Assembly (NCBI GenBank): GCA_021029095.1
Contig: JAJOHG010000025.1
Coordinates: 124,001-188,000, forward strand
Direction of reading: 5' to 3'
Length of the DNA: 64,000 nucleotides
DNA from: Phellopilus nigrolimitatus
Lineage: Eukaryota > Basidiomycota > Agaricomycetes > Hymenochaetales > Hymenochaetaceae
Below are positions 1-10,113 of the stretch, piece by piece. Both the position numbers and the translations under genes were made by a program. The notes beneath the pieces were generated by a model. It saw only the letters and a program-made list of their open reading frames with translations. It ran no database searches and was not told where the DNA came from. Numbering within the stretch: the stretch's first letter is position 1; each line of letters starts with the position of its first letter.

Positions 1-260
1 CTGGTAACGCTGACAGTAGCTGAGATTCCGATTGGGAGTACAAACATTTACAATGAGTGCAGAAGAAAATCGATATAGCAGGCGAAACGGAAGGTCATAT
101 ATGACAAGACAAATTACAAGTCAACGAACAAGTTCAGAATGTCGCAATTTTCAAAATGTCATAAAAGAGAAGATATCACGGACCAAGAGCTAGTGGGTAT
201 TGCACATATTGGCCAATACTACTGAGGATAAGAGTATGAGCAGATAAACATCAAAAATGA
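1..260 (-). repeat. Dispersed repeat R1, copy A
   Basis: The reverse complement of this stretch matches about 22590-22845 along almost its whole length, with scattered substitutions and small indels, and more weakly about 29220-29400. It contains recognisable shared words such as TCATATATGACAAGACAA and GAACAAGTTCAGAATG. It runs directly into the upstream region of the first BTB copy, so it is part of the inverted segmental duplication. The window edge cuts it, so its true outer limit is unknown. Confidence 0.8.
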
Positions 261-369
261 CTTTCGTCCTAAATTGGAGTCACAGCTTGACACGTGCCGT
301 TGTGATGGAAAAGTAACAAGCGCGTGTTGCGTTAGTCGTGCGGCGGCTTGCCTTCGCACCACTATGGTC

Positions 370-1307
370 ATGTCGACGTCTCCAGCGCCCGCGTCTCCTG
401 AGGAAGTCCGAGTCGATTACAACAAGTTCTACAATGACCCCGACGCGGACATCACGTTGCAGTCTTCAGACGGTGTTCGATTCAAGGTCCATTCTCTCAT
501 CTTGAGGCTATCCTCAGACGTCTTCGGAGGCATGATAGCCATGCCTCAAGGCCCTGGCCTCAAATCCTGCAGATGAAATCGTGCAGCTTTCGGAGGGTGG
601 AGATATCATAATAAGTCTTCTGAACTCCATTTATCCGCGTCGCCCGCGCCCAAAGCTCTCATCGCTACCGTTCTCTTTCGTGTCGCGCCTTGTGGCAGCG
701 GCGGACAAGTACGACCTCCTCGACGTCACGACCCGTATCCGCGACTTAATGACACACTGATCTCTCAAACTTCCCTGGTACTGCGCTGGAACAGTACGCG
801 CTCGCGAGTCGTCATGGATGGGACAGCGATGCTCGCTCTATCTCGCAATTTATACCCCCTCCAAACACCAGCAACCCCCCACAGCGAACTGTTTTGGAAT
901 CCATGGGCACTGCCTCATTGCTGAAGCTCTTTGACCTACATCGACGCCGTCGAGATATAATTATTCGAGCACTGTCGATCTCATATGACAAGAATGCCGT
1001 GGCTGATATACGCGAGCATCACCTGCGATGGGAGGTCATCAGCAGGGAACATGCGGAAGATTGTCGCTCCCAAACGCATGACAAGTTAGCCTGGGCTAAT
1101 TTGAAATTGTTCATTCTGACAGAGATGGACAGGATCTCCCCAGATGAGGTTTTTCGAAAACTTCAAAGCGAGGTACTAAATAGTAACCGGTTGAAGGATA
1201 TTTGGGAAGGACAGTGTTCTAAGTGCTCTGCACGTTTCTTTAACAAGTACGACTTTATCTTAGAATTCCAGCGTATCATAGACCGTCTTCCGAAGGAAGT
1301 CGAGTAA
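370..1307 (+). pseudogene. BTB/POZ domain protein, copy 1 (two frameshifts)
   Basis: BTB/POZ proteins dimerise through the BTB fold and often act as Cullin-3 substrate adaptors; that role is family knowledge and is not shown here. The start MSTSPAPASPEEV matches the paralogue starting at 22464. A typical BTB opening follows (DADITLQSSDGVRFKVHS). An extra base near 550-562 breaks the frame inside the BTB linker; reading the next frame restores ADEIVQLSEGGDIIISLLNS. A second break near 766-775 lies just before the helical region with YALASRHGWDSDAR. The last part (894-1307) is open and ends with the family tail: two Cys (CSKC), then FFNKYDF, EFQRI and LP. I call it a decayed copy, since its inverted twin is broken near the second site too. 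Confidence 0.8.
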
Positions 1308-2176
1308 ATCCTCCAGCCACTTACGAACTCGTCTTGTATCTTTACTGACTTCTCGTTAGTCTCTGCAGAACTGATGTACGATGTATAAAGTGTTGTTTTT
1401 CACAAAATCGTATTATTCATGCTAGATTGGCATTTCTCCTTGGTGTGTGCGTCTACAGTTTATTACATAGAATTTTGAAAAAATTATGTGTAAATTTATA
1501 GCCAATTTTAGAAATATCGGAAACTCGTTTGTCGAAAATACTGGTACAGAACTGTTATTTGAGGCAATGTTTTAAGATTATGTCTTAAAAGATGTAAGTT
1601 CAAACGGGAATTGTAATTTGTACACTCTATTTACTGCGTTGACGGCGGTTGGCCATGAGCCTAGACGCTGTCTGCGTCTGACGTGAAAACAATGACAAAT
1701 GAGAAAGGAGGTGACGCAATAGTTTAAGGTTCCGTACCGTACATATGTGGATACGGGGTCGTATTGTTGTATCCGTATTATGGTTGTGGTAAGGTACCTT
1801 CATTTGTTTTGAAGAGAAATGGATATCTGACAGATATAATGAACTTTCTCCAGCCTTCTTTTAGCTTCGAAAACAAATTAGGGGTGTGATGAGTCCGGAA
1901 AAGCCTCGCAGAGACTGTGAATACGGGCCGTATTCGAAGACGGTCGGTACCATAACACTCCCCTGCTGGTACATTTACGGGCCGAATTATACGGATCATA
2001 CTGTACATGAGGCTGGGTTATGCGAACGTATCTGTATACGGTACGATGTGATGTCGATGTTGCACGAGGCTTTTATCCTCTACCGACCAAGAACGACTCA
2101 TCTGTTGATGTATGTTTTTAAGTTTTTATGCGGCATTTGAGAATCGAGACTTATATTTTGTCACGATGCAGCTATA
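1308..2176. other. Intergenic spacer between BTB copies 1 and 2
   Basis: AT-rich, with short overlapping open frames on both strands that look like neither proteins of the neighbourhood nor anything I recognise. The homology to the 21.5-22.8 kb region ends near 1315. Nothing else supported. Confidence 0.6.
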
Positions 2177-3114
2177 ATGTCTGACTGTGACATCTCATCC
2201 CCCGACGGCCTTGCAGTTGCCGTGCCCACGTTCCACCCGGAATATGACAGCGCTGACCATGATGCCGACATCGTATCATTGTCGTCTGATGGCCTAAAAT
2301 TTCGAGTCCAGTCGACCATCATGAAGTTGGCTTCAGGCGTCTTCAGAACCATGCTTGAGGTATCAAAAGCGAAACAGGGCGCAGAAGAGATGAGCCGATA
2401 CCATTGCAAGAAAAGGGCGAGATCCTGAAGGCGCTCTTGGACGTCGCATACCCCGATCGCACATACTTCGACTCCGGAGACTCGACTCCGTCCTTCGAGT
2501 TATTCAGGGAGGTTTGCTACGCTGCAGAAAAGTACGAGATGCCCGGTGTGCTATACGCGATGAGAATCTTCCTACATTCGGTAATTCACGACTATCCTCC
2601 AATCCTTTCGTACGCTCTCGCGTGTCGCTATGCGTGGATGCGAGAAGCAAAGCTGGCTTCAATTGAGTCTCTGTCTCTCAATTTGATGACATCGGAATCG
2701 CGAAAGAAGCTTGAATTTGCAAGCTCCGGTGCTATCCTGGAACTCCTGGGACTCCATTTTTCCCGTCGAGACCTTCTCATTGCTGCACTTGACAATATCG
2801 TTCAAAATTTCCAATTTTTAAACTCTAATTATGGAGAACCATTTTCCATAAACTGGAGCGACATCAGGTCATCTTCCAGTTGCTGTGCAATCCCTGCGCA
2901 CCTCAGGACGGTCCTAAAATATCGGATTAAGGAGCAGATGGAAAAGTCACCCAATGGTCAATATCTTCGACTGCAAGAGTTTTGGGACCAGGAGGAATTC
3001 ATCAGACTTTGGGAGTTTACCTGCTCTTGTTCTAAACCAATTCCACTAGTCTGTAAAGAAAGACTCAAAAGTGAAGTCCTTCGAGTTCTCGACAGCTTGC
3101 CACAGAGCATTTGA
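2177..3114 (+). pseudogene. BTB/POZ domain protein, copy 2 (one frameshift)
   Basis: The reading starts MSDCDISSPDGLAVAV and shows the BTB core (DADIVSLSSDGLKFRVQS). A single missing base near 2385-2393 shifts the frame; the downstream frame resumes DEPIPLQEKGEILKALLDVA, which aligns with the intact copy at 18.8 kb. From 2404 to the stop the frame is open and holds the C-terminal helical half and the Cys-containing tail (CSCSKPIPLVCKE, then VLRVLDSLPQSI). One indel in 938 bases means this could be a recent loss. A product could begin only from an internal Met and would then lack half the BTB fold. Confidence 0.75.
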
Positions 3115-5300
3115 CAAGTACGTAAGCATTTTCTGATCCCGCACTACAACATAATGAATCAGATTTGATTTCCAGAGCTCGGCCAAACGGGAAGTGTGTT
3201 ATTGAAAGTCTAGACAATGCGTCGCTCTCGACATTATGACTATACCAGTCTGGCATTGATTGTTTTCTTTCTCTTCGTTTGACAATAAAACAAGGGAAGA
3301 ACACGCTGTGAGAGTTTCTCGAGCATGTACAGTAAGAGCAGACAGTTTCGTCGAAGACGTGATAAACGTTGTTATAAAATGTTCAATATCGAGCGCTAAT
3401 GATGTCCTGTTTATGGATGAAATCGAGCCCAGAAAAAAAAAAAAAAAACTTCCTATCGATACTTGATAGACTTTATTTCTCGCGCTTACTCCTTTTCTTT
3501 CTGGTAGTTCGTAAGTAGCTCTGGGAGCATATCGTCAGTCACTTCACAACAAATTGCAGTGTTTTATCTTTACATGAAAAAGGAACCGTTTCGATCCTTG
3601 TATATGTCCAGAGTACACGAAGTATTTGAATAATTCAATCTGAATCTTGTCATCTGAATAAATTCCCGTATGACGGTGAGCACGTTGCATATAGCCTTCC
3701 ACTTACATGAAAGAATATCGAAGTTGGTCCAAAGGAAAAGGTAGCAGCAACATTTCAGTGCACGTCTCGAAAGGACCGATGACCGGCCAACAGACAATAG
3801 ACAGTTTAATTCCGGTTAAATACGAGTTTCAAGATGTAGAGCTAGTCGCCTCGTTACTTCAGGGTCATCTCTGCGAATTTAGCGGAGAAATCTAAAAAGC
3901 CCACGATAATGCTGAAACGAAAAGAAACAGCAAAGATCTCGAGTCGCCCGCTTCAGCAGATTTTGCAAGTTCGTGGACTGTAAAATAGGGGGCCCTTCGG
4001 TATTCTGGACTTACTTAATTCAAACGTCCGATAATCGAGATCCAGTGTTCTTGCTCGCGAAGCCGTCGCCAGCTTGACTGATATCGAGGTACAGACAAAG
4101 CGTGAACGCATCGCTTCTCGAGTTCTTGAAGATGGGGAAACTGAATTTCTGATATGCTGCTAGTATCATTGATGAGGCAAAGCAGAGTGCTGTATACTTA
4201 GTTCAGATCATGTGTTCCGTCAAATGCTAAAGTACGCCGAAGCGATAGCGACGCGTTCAATGATTTCGCTAATTCGCTATTTCCCATTAGCGAGATCCAT
4301 GACTCAATTTCTGGGGATGCTAGCGTTGTAGAAGAGAATTCGGCATTTATTTTGCATTTCAGATAAAATCAAAGACCTGCGGACCGAAACGGGGAACTCA
4401 GTGCCAGACAGGTCACACAAATGACGCTGTAGCAGGATCGAGAGAACGGATGATGTGGAAGCACTAGCACTGCTTGACAAAGAAGCATTCGACTGTCCAG
4501 AGGAGCTCGAAATTTTACATGGTGGCGAGGCTGCCAGCGACCGGACTACGATGTCGAAACATCTCGATGTTGATTCGTGCCCGCCTGCTTTGGGCACGAA
4601 AAAGTTGCACGGCCGTACATGAGTATTGCTGCCGCTCTTACCCCCTTCCTCCTCATCCCAACCTTCCGCGCATCGAGAAGACCAGGAACGGGAATATGGA
4701 GGCAAAGAAGGGCGCGTGGTACGCGAGAAGCCCGGAACGAGGAAAACTGGCGGCGCCCCGGGATTCGAAGCCTTCCTTCAGGTTCCAGATGATTTGTGAT
4801 ATGAGAAGAACAAAGGACATGCATCTGTAATGGTATTGAAAAGATGAGCAGTGCAGTTTTGCGAGGGGTCATCCAAGGACGTTGTTGTGGCGAAGGGCGA
4901 CACAACATGTGTTTCAGCTGTGTCAGAAAGGCGTTTGATCGCGAAGCCTGAGCGCTGAGCTTGTATGAGGAGGCTGAGGTCGGGCGGCAACCATCAGACC
5001 CGTCGCAGAATGAATGGAAGAAGCTTAGTTGGAGACGAACACAACTGAACTTTACGGAAAACTTAATATTCGAGTAAGGATGGAGATAGCAGCTGAGCCA
5101 TATTAGGTTCCATTGGAAGTCATAGAGATCGAGCGCTCTAGCATTCCCCACAAATCCAAGCGAGATGTGGCGTACCGAATCTCGAATTCATACCATGGGA
5201 AATAGTAGACGAGATCTCCGAGCAAATTTTGCATGATTCGAGAAGATGGCACAAGGCCAAGTAGAAGAGAAGTCAGAATTCAATAGAATTAATTGACACG
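3115..5300. other. Gene-poor stretch with possible coding relics
   Basis: No complete gene. Short plus-strand stretches read like protein: about 3800-3895 ends SLLQGHLCEFSGEI; about 4080-4145 reads IEVQTKRERIASRVLEDGE; about 4450-4620 reads DVEALALLDKEAFDCPEELE. They are in different frames and separated by stops. A minus-strand reading near 4390-4450 (ILLQRHLCDLSG) resembles the first of these, which suggests an old inverted duplicate. I do not recognise the family; this could be a degraded transposon or an eroded gene. Confidence 0.3.
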
Positions 5301-8300
5301 CGCGCGGTTTCGTTGCCAGCAATCCAACAGAGCGCAGCGAATTCGCTGGAGATTTCTTTCTTACATATTACTGCACCGGTTCTCAGCACTCGCTTGACGT
5401 ATGGTGAGCAAGGGAAGGTCGGGTAACAAAATGGAAGTTGCAACGCGCGCGAGCGATCGTCTTTCGTCTTAAGGACAATTACAACTCCCCGTTAAAGCAG
5501 CTACCCGACGTCGCACCAGAAACGAATACGATTATGTCGTACATGTCAATAGACAAATACTCGCTGGTTGCAACGATAAAGACGCGTACGGGCGAACTGA
5601 GAAAGCGTCGGGAGACGCCACAAGTCGGATCACCGAGAGTGCCGAGAGCATCAATATCGTTTATGCGCGCTAGCCGTGAAGAGCTGGAGGTCCGGGATCT
5701 CGCCTAACCTCAACAGTCCGCAATAGCCGACGGTGGTATGTTAGCTTTAAGCCGGAGAGAGTCGAGACCGCAGCAAAGCAGTGCAGCTCCATGGCGGCAT
5801 ATGTAGTGTGGCTTGGCGAGGCCACATCCGGAAACGGAAGCAAATTCGAGCGACCCGCAAACGGGCGTCTATCACAAGCATAACCAACTCCTTCCCGGCA
5901 TCAAATTCTCCGTTTATCGTCGAGAGAAACAGCACAATCGCCGCGCTGGCGCTTGAGGGAGCAGCGCAGGGGCGCCCCCGCCCAATAACCTTCGAACAAA
6001 GAAGCCGGAACCCCGAGGTATGCGTACAACTCGAAGCCCCCGGCGGCGCCGGACTGACTATGAACCTATTAGGTGGCCGGCCCTTTGTTGGCGTCGTTGG
6101 CGGGCGCGGACTGTACCGCGCGCGCACGTTTGAAAGCGTAAGAGATAATCCTACTGAGCAACCCGGCGCCGCCTGCACCAGCGTACGGTTCCTTTCCAGG
6201 CTCGCTGTCTGGCTACTTCTTTAGTACTTCACAGGCACGGAGCGCGCAGTCCGGATGCAGAGCAGGAACACGCCAGCGATCGTTGGTCTCATGGTACACC
6301 GGACGCCAGAAATTACACGCTTCTATTGGGTCTTTCGCCCGCCGGGAAACACTCATGAGAGCCACATGTACGAAATATGCACGAAGGCGGGCACTTTCTC
6401 CCAGGAATGGCTAAGTACAGCGGAGCAGTTGGGGAGCTAAACAATTACTTGTGTTCCGCTAGGACAAAGCGCTTTATAAGTAACGAATGACACGCGGCAG
6501 TTGAGTCAGTGACTGCGCGCTGCCGTGCTGCTTGAACCTAAGGCCAGAGCTCCTAGGGCCCCCGACCGATGCTGGCCGAAAAGAACAAGACTAAAGACAC
6601 CTCATTGCGGAGTAGAAAGCTTAAGGTAGAAGAAAGCAGCCGGGGAAGCACGGAAGAGCAGCGGAGATGAAGCGGGATAACCAATACGTTTGTTGGCCTT
6701 GATATATGGGATAGATGCTGGAGGTTCCGGCGATTCTTTATGCCCAAAACCGAATAATTGGGAGAGCGATGATCTCTGCGCGTGTGGTCTCCTGAAGGGT
6801 TCCAGCGGTAGACTGTGGAAGCAATAAGGCCGCAAAACAGGAGGGGGGTGAAATTAATTATTGTACACGCAGGCAGCAGAGAGCAAATGCAATGATGCTG
6901 TGTGGAGCGAAGATCAGGCGTACGTACATATGCGAGCAATCGCCGTAGACCACCAAAGCACGACATCTATTGAGATCTCTTGGGGGACCTCAATCAAAAT
7001 AAATTTACAAGCTTTCAGAACCAACAGCAAAGCCAAGCCCGGTCTAAATTAAGGACATAAATTCGTCAATGAGGGGCGGGCGGGGAGAGACAGCGAGAAC
7101 GAAACGAACAGACGGATTCTCATGCAGCGTCTCCCCCAGGAATAACTGGAAGCCCTAGTCGCGCGTCATATCACCGTAGCAAGTCCGTGCGGCGAGACAA
7201 AGTCCGAAACTCTCCATTCCAAGCGCCTCGCGCTGGCCTCTTCGAGTTCGGGGTTCTAAACGCACGGCCCGCGGGTCATCAGAACGCATGGCCATCCCTT
7301 ATCACTCACTGCGCCCGATCCCGTCAGACAGGCACACAGACAAGGTCAGGAGAGACACAAGGCGGACTCCACTTTCCCCCCCCCCTCCCCCTCCGCCCTT
7401 CTTCGGCCTCTTCGCGGGTTCGCCTTCTCCCTCGCCTTCCTGCAGGGGTTCGGGATACAAAGGCCGTCTTTCCCTCTCCTCGATTTGGGCGGCCTCGGCG
7501 CTGCCAGCGGGTTCGGGTGGTTCTGTGCCTGCAAGCCTGCGGTCAGCAGGCTGGCTGGCCCCTTCTGCAGAGGCCGACGCCGCGTCGACGATCCTGCATC
7601 TGGAGTTTAATGTTTAGTTTAGTCGGTCGGCCGATCTTAGGCCACGGGCGTAGATGACGGCTCCTGCCGCCCAAAGCGGGGCGGATCGAGGCCCTGTTCT
7701 TTGATTCACCATATTCATTTCCTGAAGAAGAAGGACACCCGTGAAAGTCAGCGAAGCGGGCCCAGTGTCGTATGACATGCGAAGAGGGACTAACCGTCTG
7801 TAGCCTGCGCGAAGCCCTCAGCCGTCGAGCCCTCCCGATCCCGATTTGCGGGTGCAGTGCGAGCGTCCATTCTTTTCCCCGCGGTCAGCAAGTATGCGGT
7901 GCGCAGCACTGCGGCCCGGGAAGTATGCGACACGTAGTTGGCTCTGAGAGGCGCAGGCGCCTCGGCTCGGAAAGCGTCTGGCGCCTTCTGGGTAGCCGCG
8001 AAGCCGCAGGCCGCGTGCCGCGTGCGTCAGATCCCCGGAGGCCCCCTTCCGCCCGCAGAATAGAAAGACGCGGGGGCTGGAGCTTGGGTGCTACAGGCGC
8101 AGCTGCTGCGCAAGCACCCCAAAGTCTGGAAAGATGGCGAGGCCAGAGAGGGCCTGGGGTGATGTCGGGCGAGGGAAAGGCTTGGGCGAGTAAACTTGCG
8201 CGGGCGAGTGCTTGGGTGCTCTGCGGCGCAGGACAGGGGCTGGCTTGTCGTACGGGCAGTATGTTAAGGCGAGAAGACGCTAAGGTGAGAGGCCGAAGGG

Positions 8301-8928
8301 GCTCCCAGGGGAGCTCGGCATCGACGGGCTGCACATGACGACCGAAAAACAAGGGTAAAGGCGGCCCGAATGAGAACGCGAGGAGAGCGAAAATGAAACA
8401 GCAGATCACAGGCTGTCTGCGGCCGAGCTCATTGCCAAGGCCGCCTTTGACAGCGGGTACATATGGTATGCACGTCCAAGTGGAGAAAAAAAACGGCGTT
8501 CACAAAAATTTTACACATTTTTTTGTTGTCGGGCTGTCGATCTGATGCGTTGTCCCGTTGTCAAAAATCAGCGGTATTCATGAGGGTGCGCGAGAAGCGC
8601 CCTGCTGATAGGGAGAACGCAATATCGGGGTCTGGGGTTCGAGAACGCCGGAGGGGGCTGGAAAACAACGCGCTGCACAAATGCGTGGGTCCTCACGGCA
8701 TGCGTGCGCCTTTTCTTCAGTTCTTACAAAAATTTCTTGGAGAATGCCGAACGTCCTTGTCTTTCTTTCTAATCGTCCCAGTCGTTCCAATCGCCTCGAG
8801 TCGAAGAAAGAAGAAGGACTCGTTACGGCGCAGACAGAAAACCCAAAGCTTAACGACCTAGTTTAGGAATTCGGGCGAGGATGCGGCTGAACGATTTTCA
8901 CGCGTCATACAGTTTCATACAGTCCGCT
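5301..8928. other. GC-rich spacer, no recognised gene
   Basis: Base composition rises to clearly GC-rich from about 5.7 kb, most strongly at 7.2-8.4 kb. Long open frames occur on both strands at once, as expected from GC-rich random sequence. Their translations are Arg/Ala/Pro/Ser-rich without motifs. I see no gene, no tRNA and no transposon ends. Confidence 0.5.
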
Positions 8929-8997
8929 GAAGCATGCCGTAGCGGCGAAGCATGCCGTTAGAGGTGGAAGCATGCCGTCAGAGGTGGAAGCATGCGC
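8929..8997 (+). repeat. Short tandem repeat, about 20-bp unit
   Basis: Three full units and one partial unit of GAAGCATGCCGTYAGAGGTG-like sequence start at about 8929, 8947, 8967 and 8987. Each contains the palindromic hexamer GCATGC. Just upstream a 9-bp motif (CATACAGTT/CATACAGTC) is also doubled (8907-8925). The array lies 1.1 kb upstream of the MADS-box start codon; a regulatory role is only a possibility. Confidence 0.75.
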
Positions 8998-10113
8998 GCG
9001 GAGGACGCGGTTTGTCACTGGCCTCTGAATGGCCCGTGCGTGTGCTGGCGCTGGCGACAGGTGTCCTGAGCGGCCCGAGGACTGCAGACCCCCCCTTGAC
9101 TCCCCCCGACGTCGCGAAGCGCAGACTGGGGGTGCATGCGAGAGACTCGCGGATGCGGCCGTGCGAGCGCGCGCGCGGGGGTAGTCGGGCGAATCGAATA
9201 TCGATTCGATGCGAATTGAGGCGTGCGGCAGGGCGAGGCATGTGGGAGCGAGAGGCAGATACAGTTTCAGTTTCGACGATCGCGTTCTGCTGACTGGCTC
9301 CGCAGGCCAAGCGCAAGCGACTGAAGAGGGGCTAGTACACATGAGCTGTCTGGCGTGTAGTCCTGCGCACACACAGCCTGTAGTAGTCCTGTAGTCCTGC
9401 TCGATGTCGCCACTTGGACGCGAAGAAGCGCAGAAGGTATGCGGGCGTGGGAAGACAATAAGAAGCGGATGCCGGAATGGTGCCGAGGGTCGGAGCTTAC
9501 ACGAGCAGCAGAGCCGAAGATCGAGCCGAAAACGGCATAGAAACACGGACACGAGAAACAGGTGTCGAGAAACAGCGGGACGGGCGGTGTGTTGCTGATT
9601 GGGCGTCCGGATATGATGCTGCGGAGAAGCGGGGGCTTCATGATGCCAGATGCGTCGAGATGCAGATGGCAATGTTCGCAGAAACGTCGAGCTGAGACGG
9701 CGGCGTGCGAAGGCATCAGGGCGGTGACATGGTCCGCTTGCGGAGGCGGCGGAGCACCGTGGCGAAAAAGAAAAGTAAAGCAAAAAAAAGTAAAGAAAAG
9801 TGAAGAAAAAAAAAAGTGAGCACGACGAGGGGGAGTGTCGTGGTATGTCCGGACATTGCGCGGAGGAACTGAAGCGTCTGTTGGCCGAGAACGGGAGGGG
9901 AGTGTGGCAACTGCAGCCGGAGTGGGTACGGTGTTTGGGCGTGCTTGGCTGGGCGTGCCGAGAGGATGCCGAGGCTGCTGGAGGGAATTTGAAGAGCTCT
10001 TCACTCGCTCAAACCAGTCTTCCGCTCTCCCCGCCTCCCCTCTTGCTCTCCTGTTCTCCCCCCAACGCCTCTTGAACTCAAACCACCACCATCCCCCGCC
10101 ACCGTCGCGCGAG
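8998..10113. other. GC-rich upstream region of the MADS-box gene
   Basis: Long open frames on both strands here (up to about 290 codons on the minus strand) are low-complexity, overlap each other and show no domain. I treat them as shadows of a GC-rich promoter and 5' leader. A purine-rich A/G run (about 9765-9817) is present, and pyrimidine-rich tracts precede the start codon. Confidence 0.5.

Noticed and set aside
370..3114. Introns as an explanation of the BTB frame breaks
   Set aside because: Homology to the intact copy continues without a gap across each break, so there is no room for an intron; a one-base indel explains each.
7346..8409. Several 60-190 codon frames on both strands
   Set aside because: Mutually overlapping frames in very GC-rich DNA, rich in Arg, Ala and Pro and without motifs.
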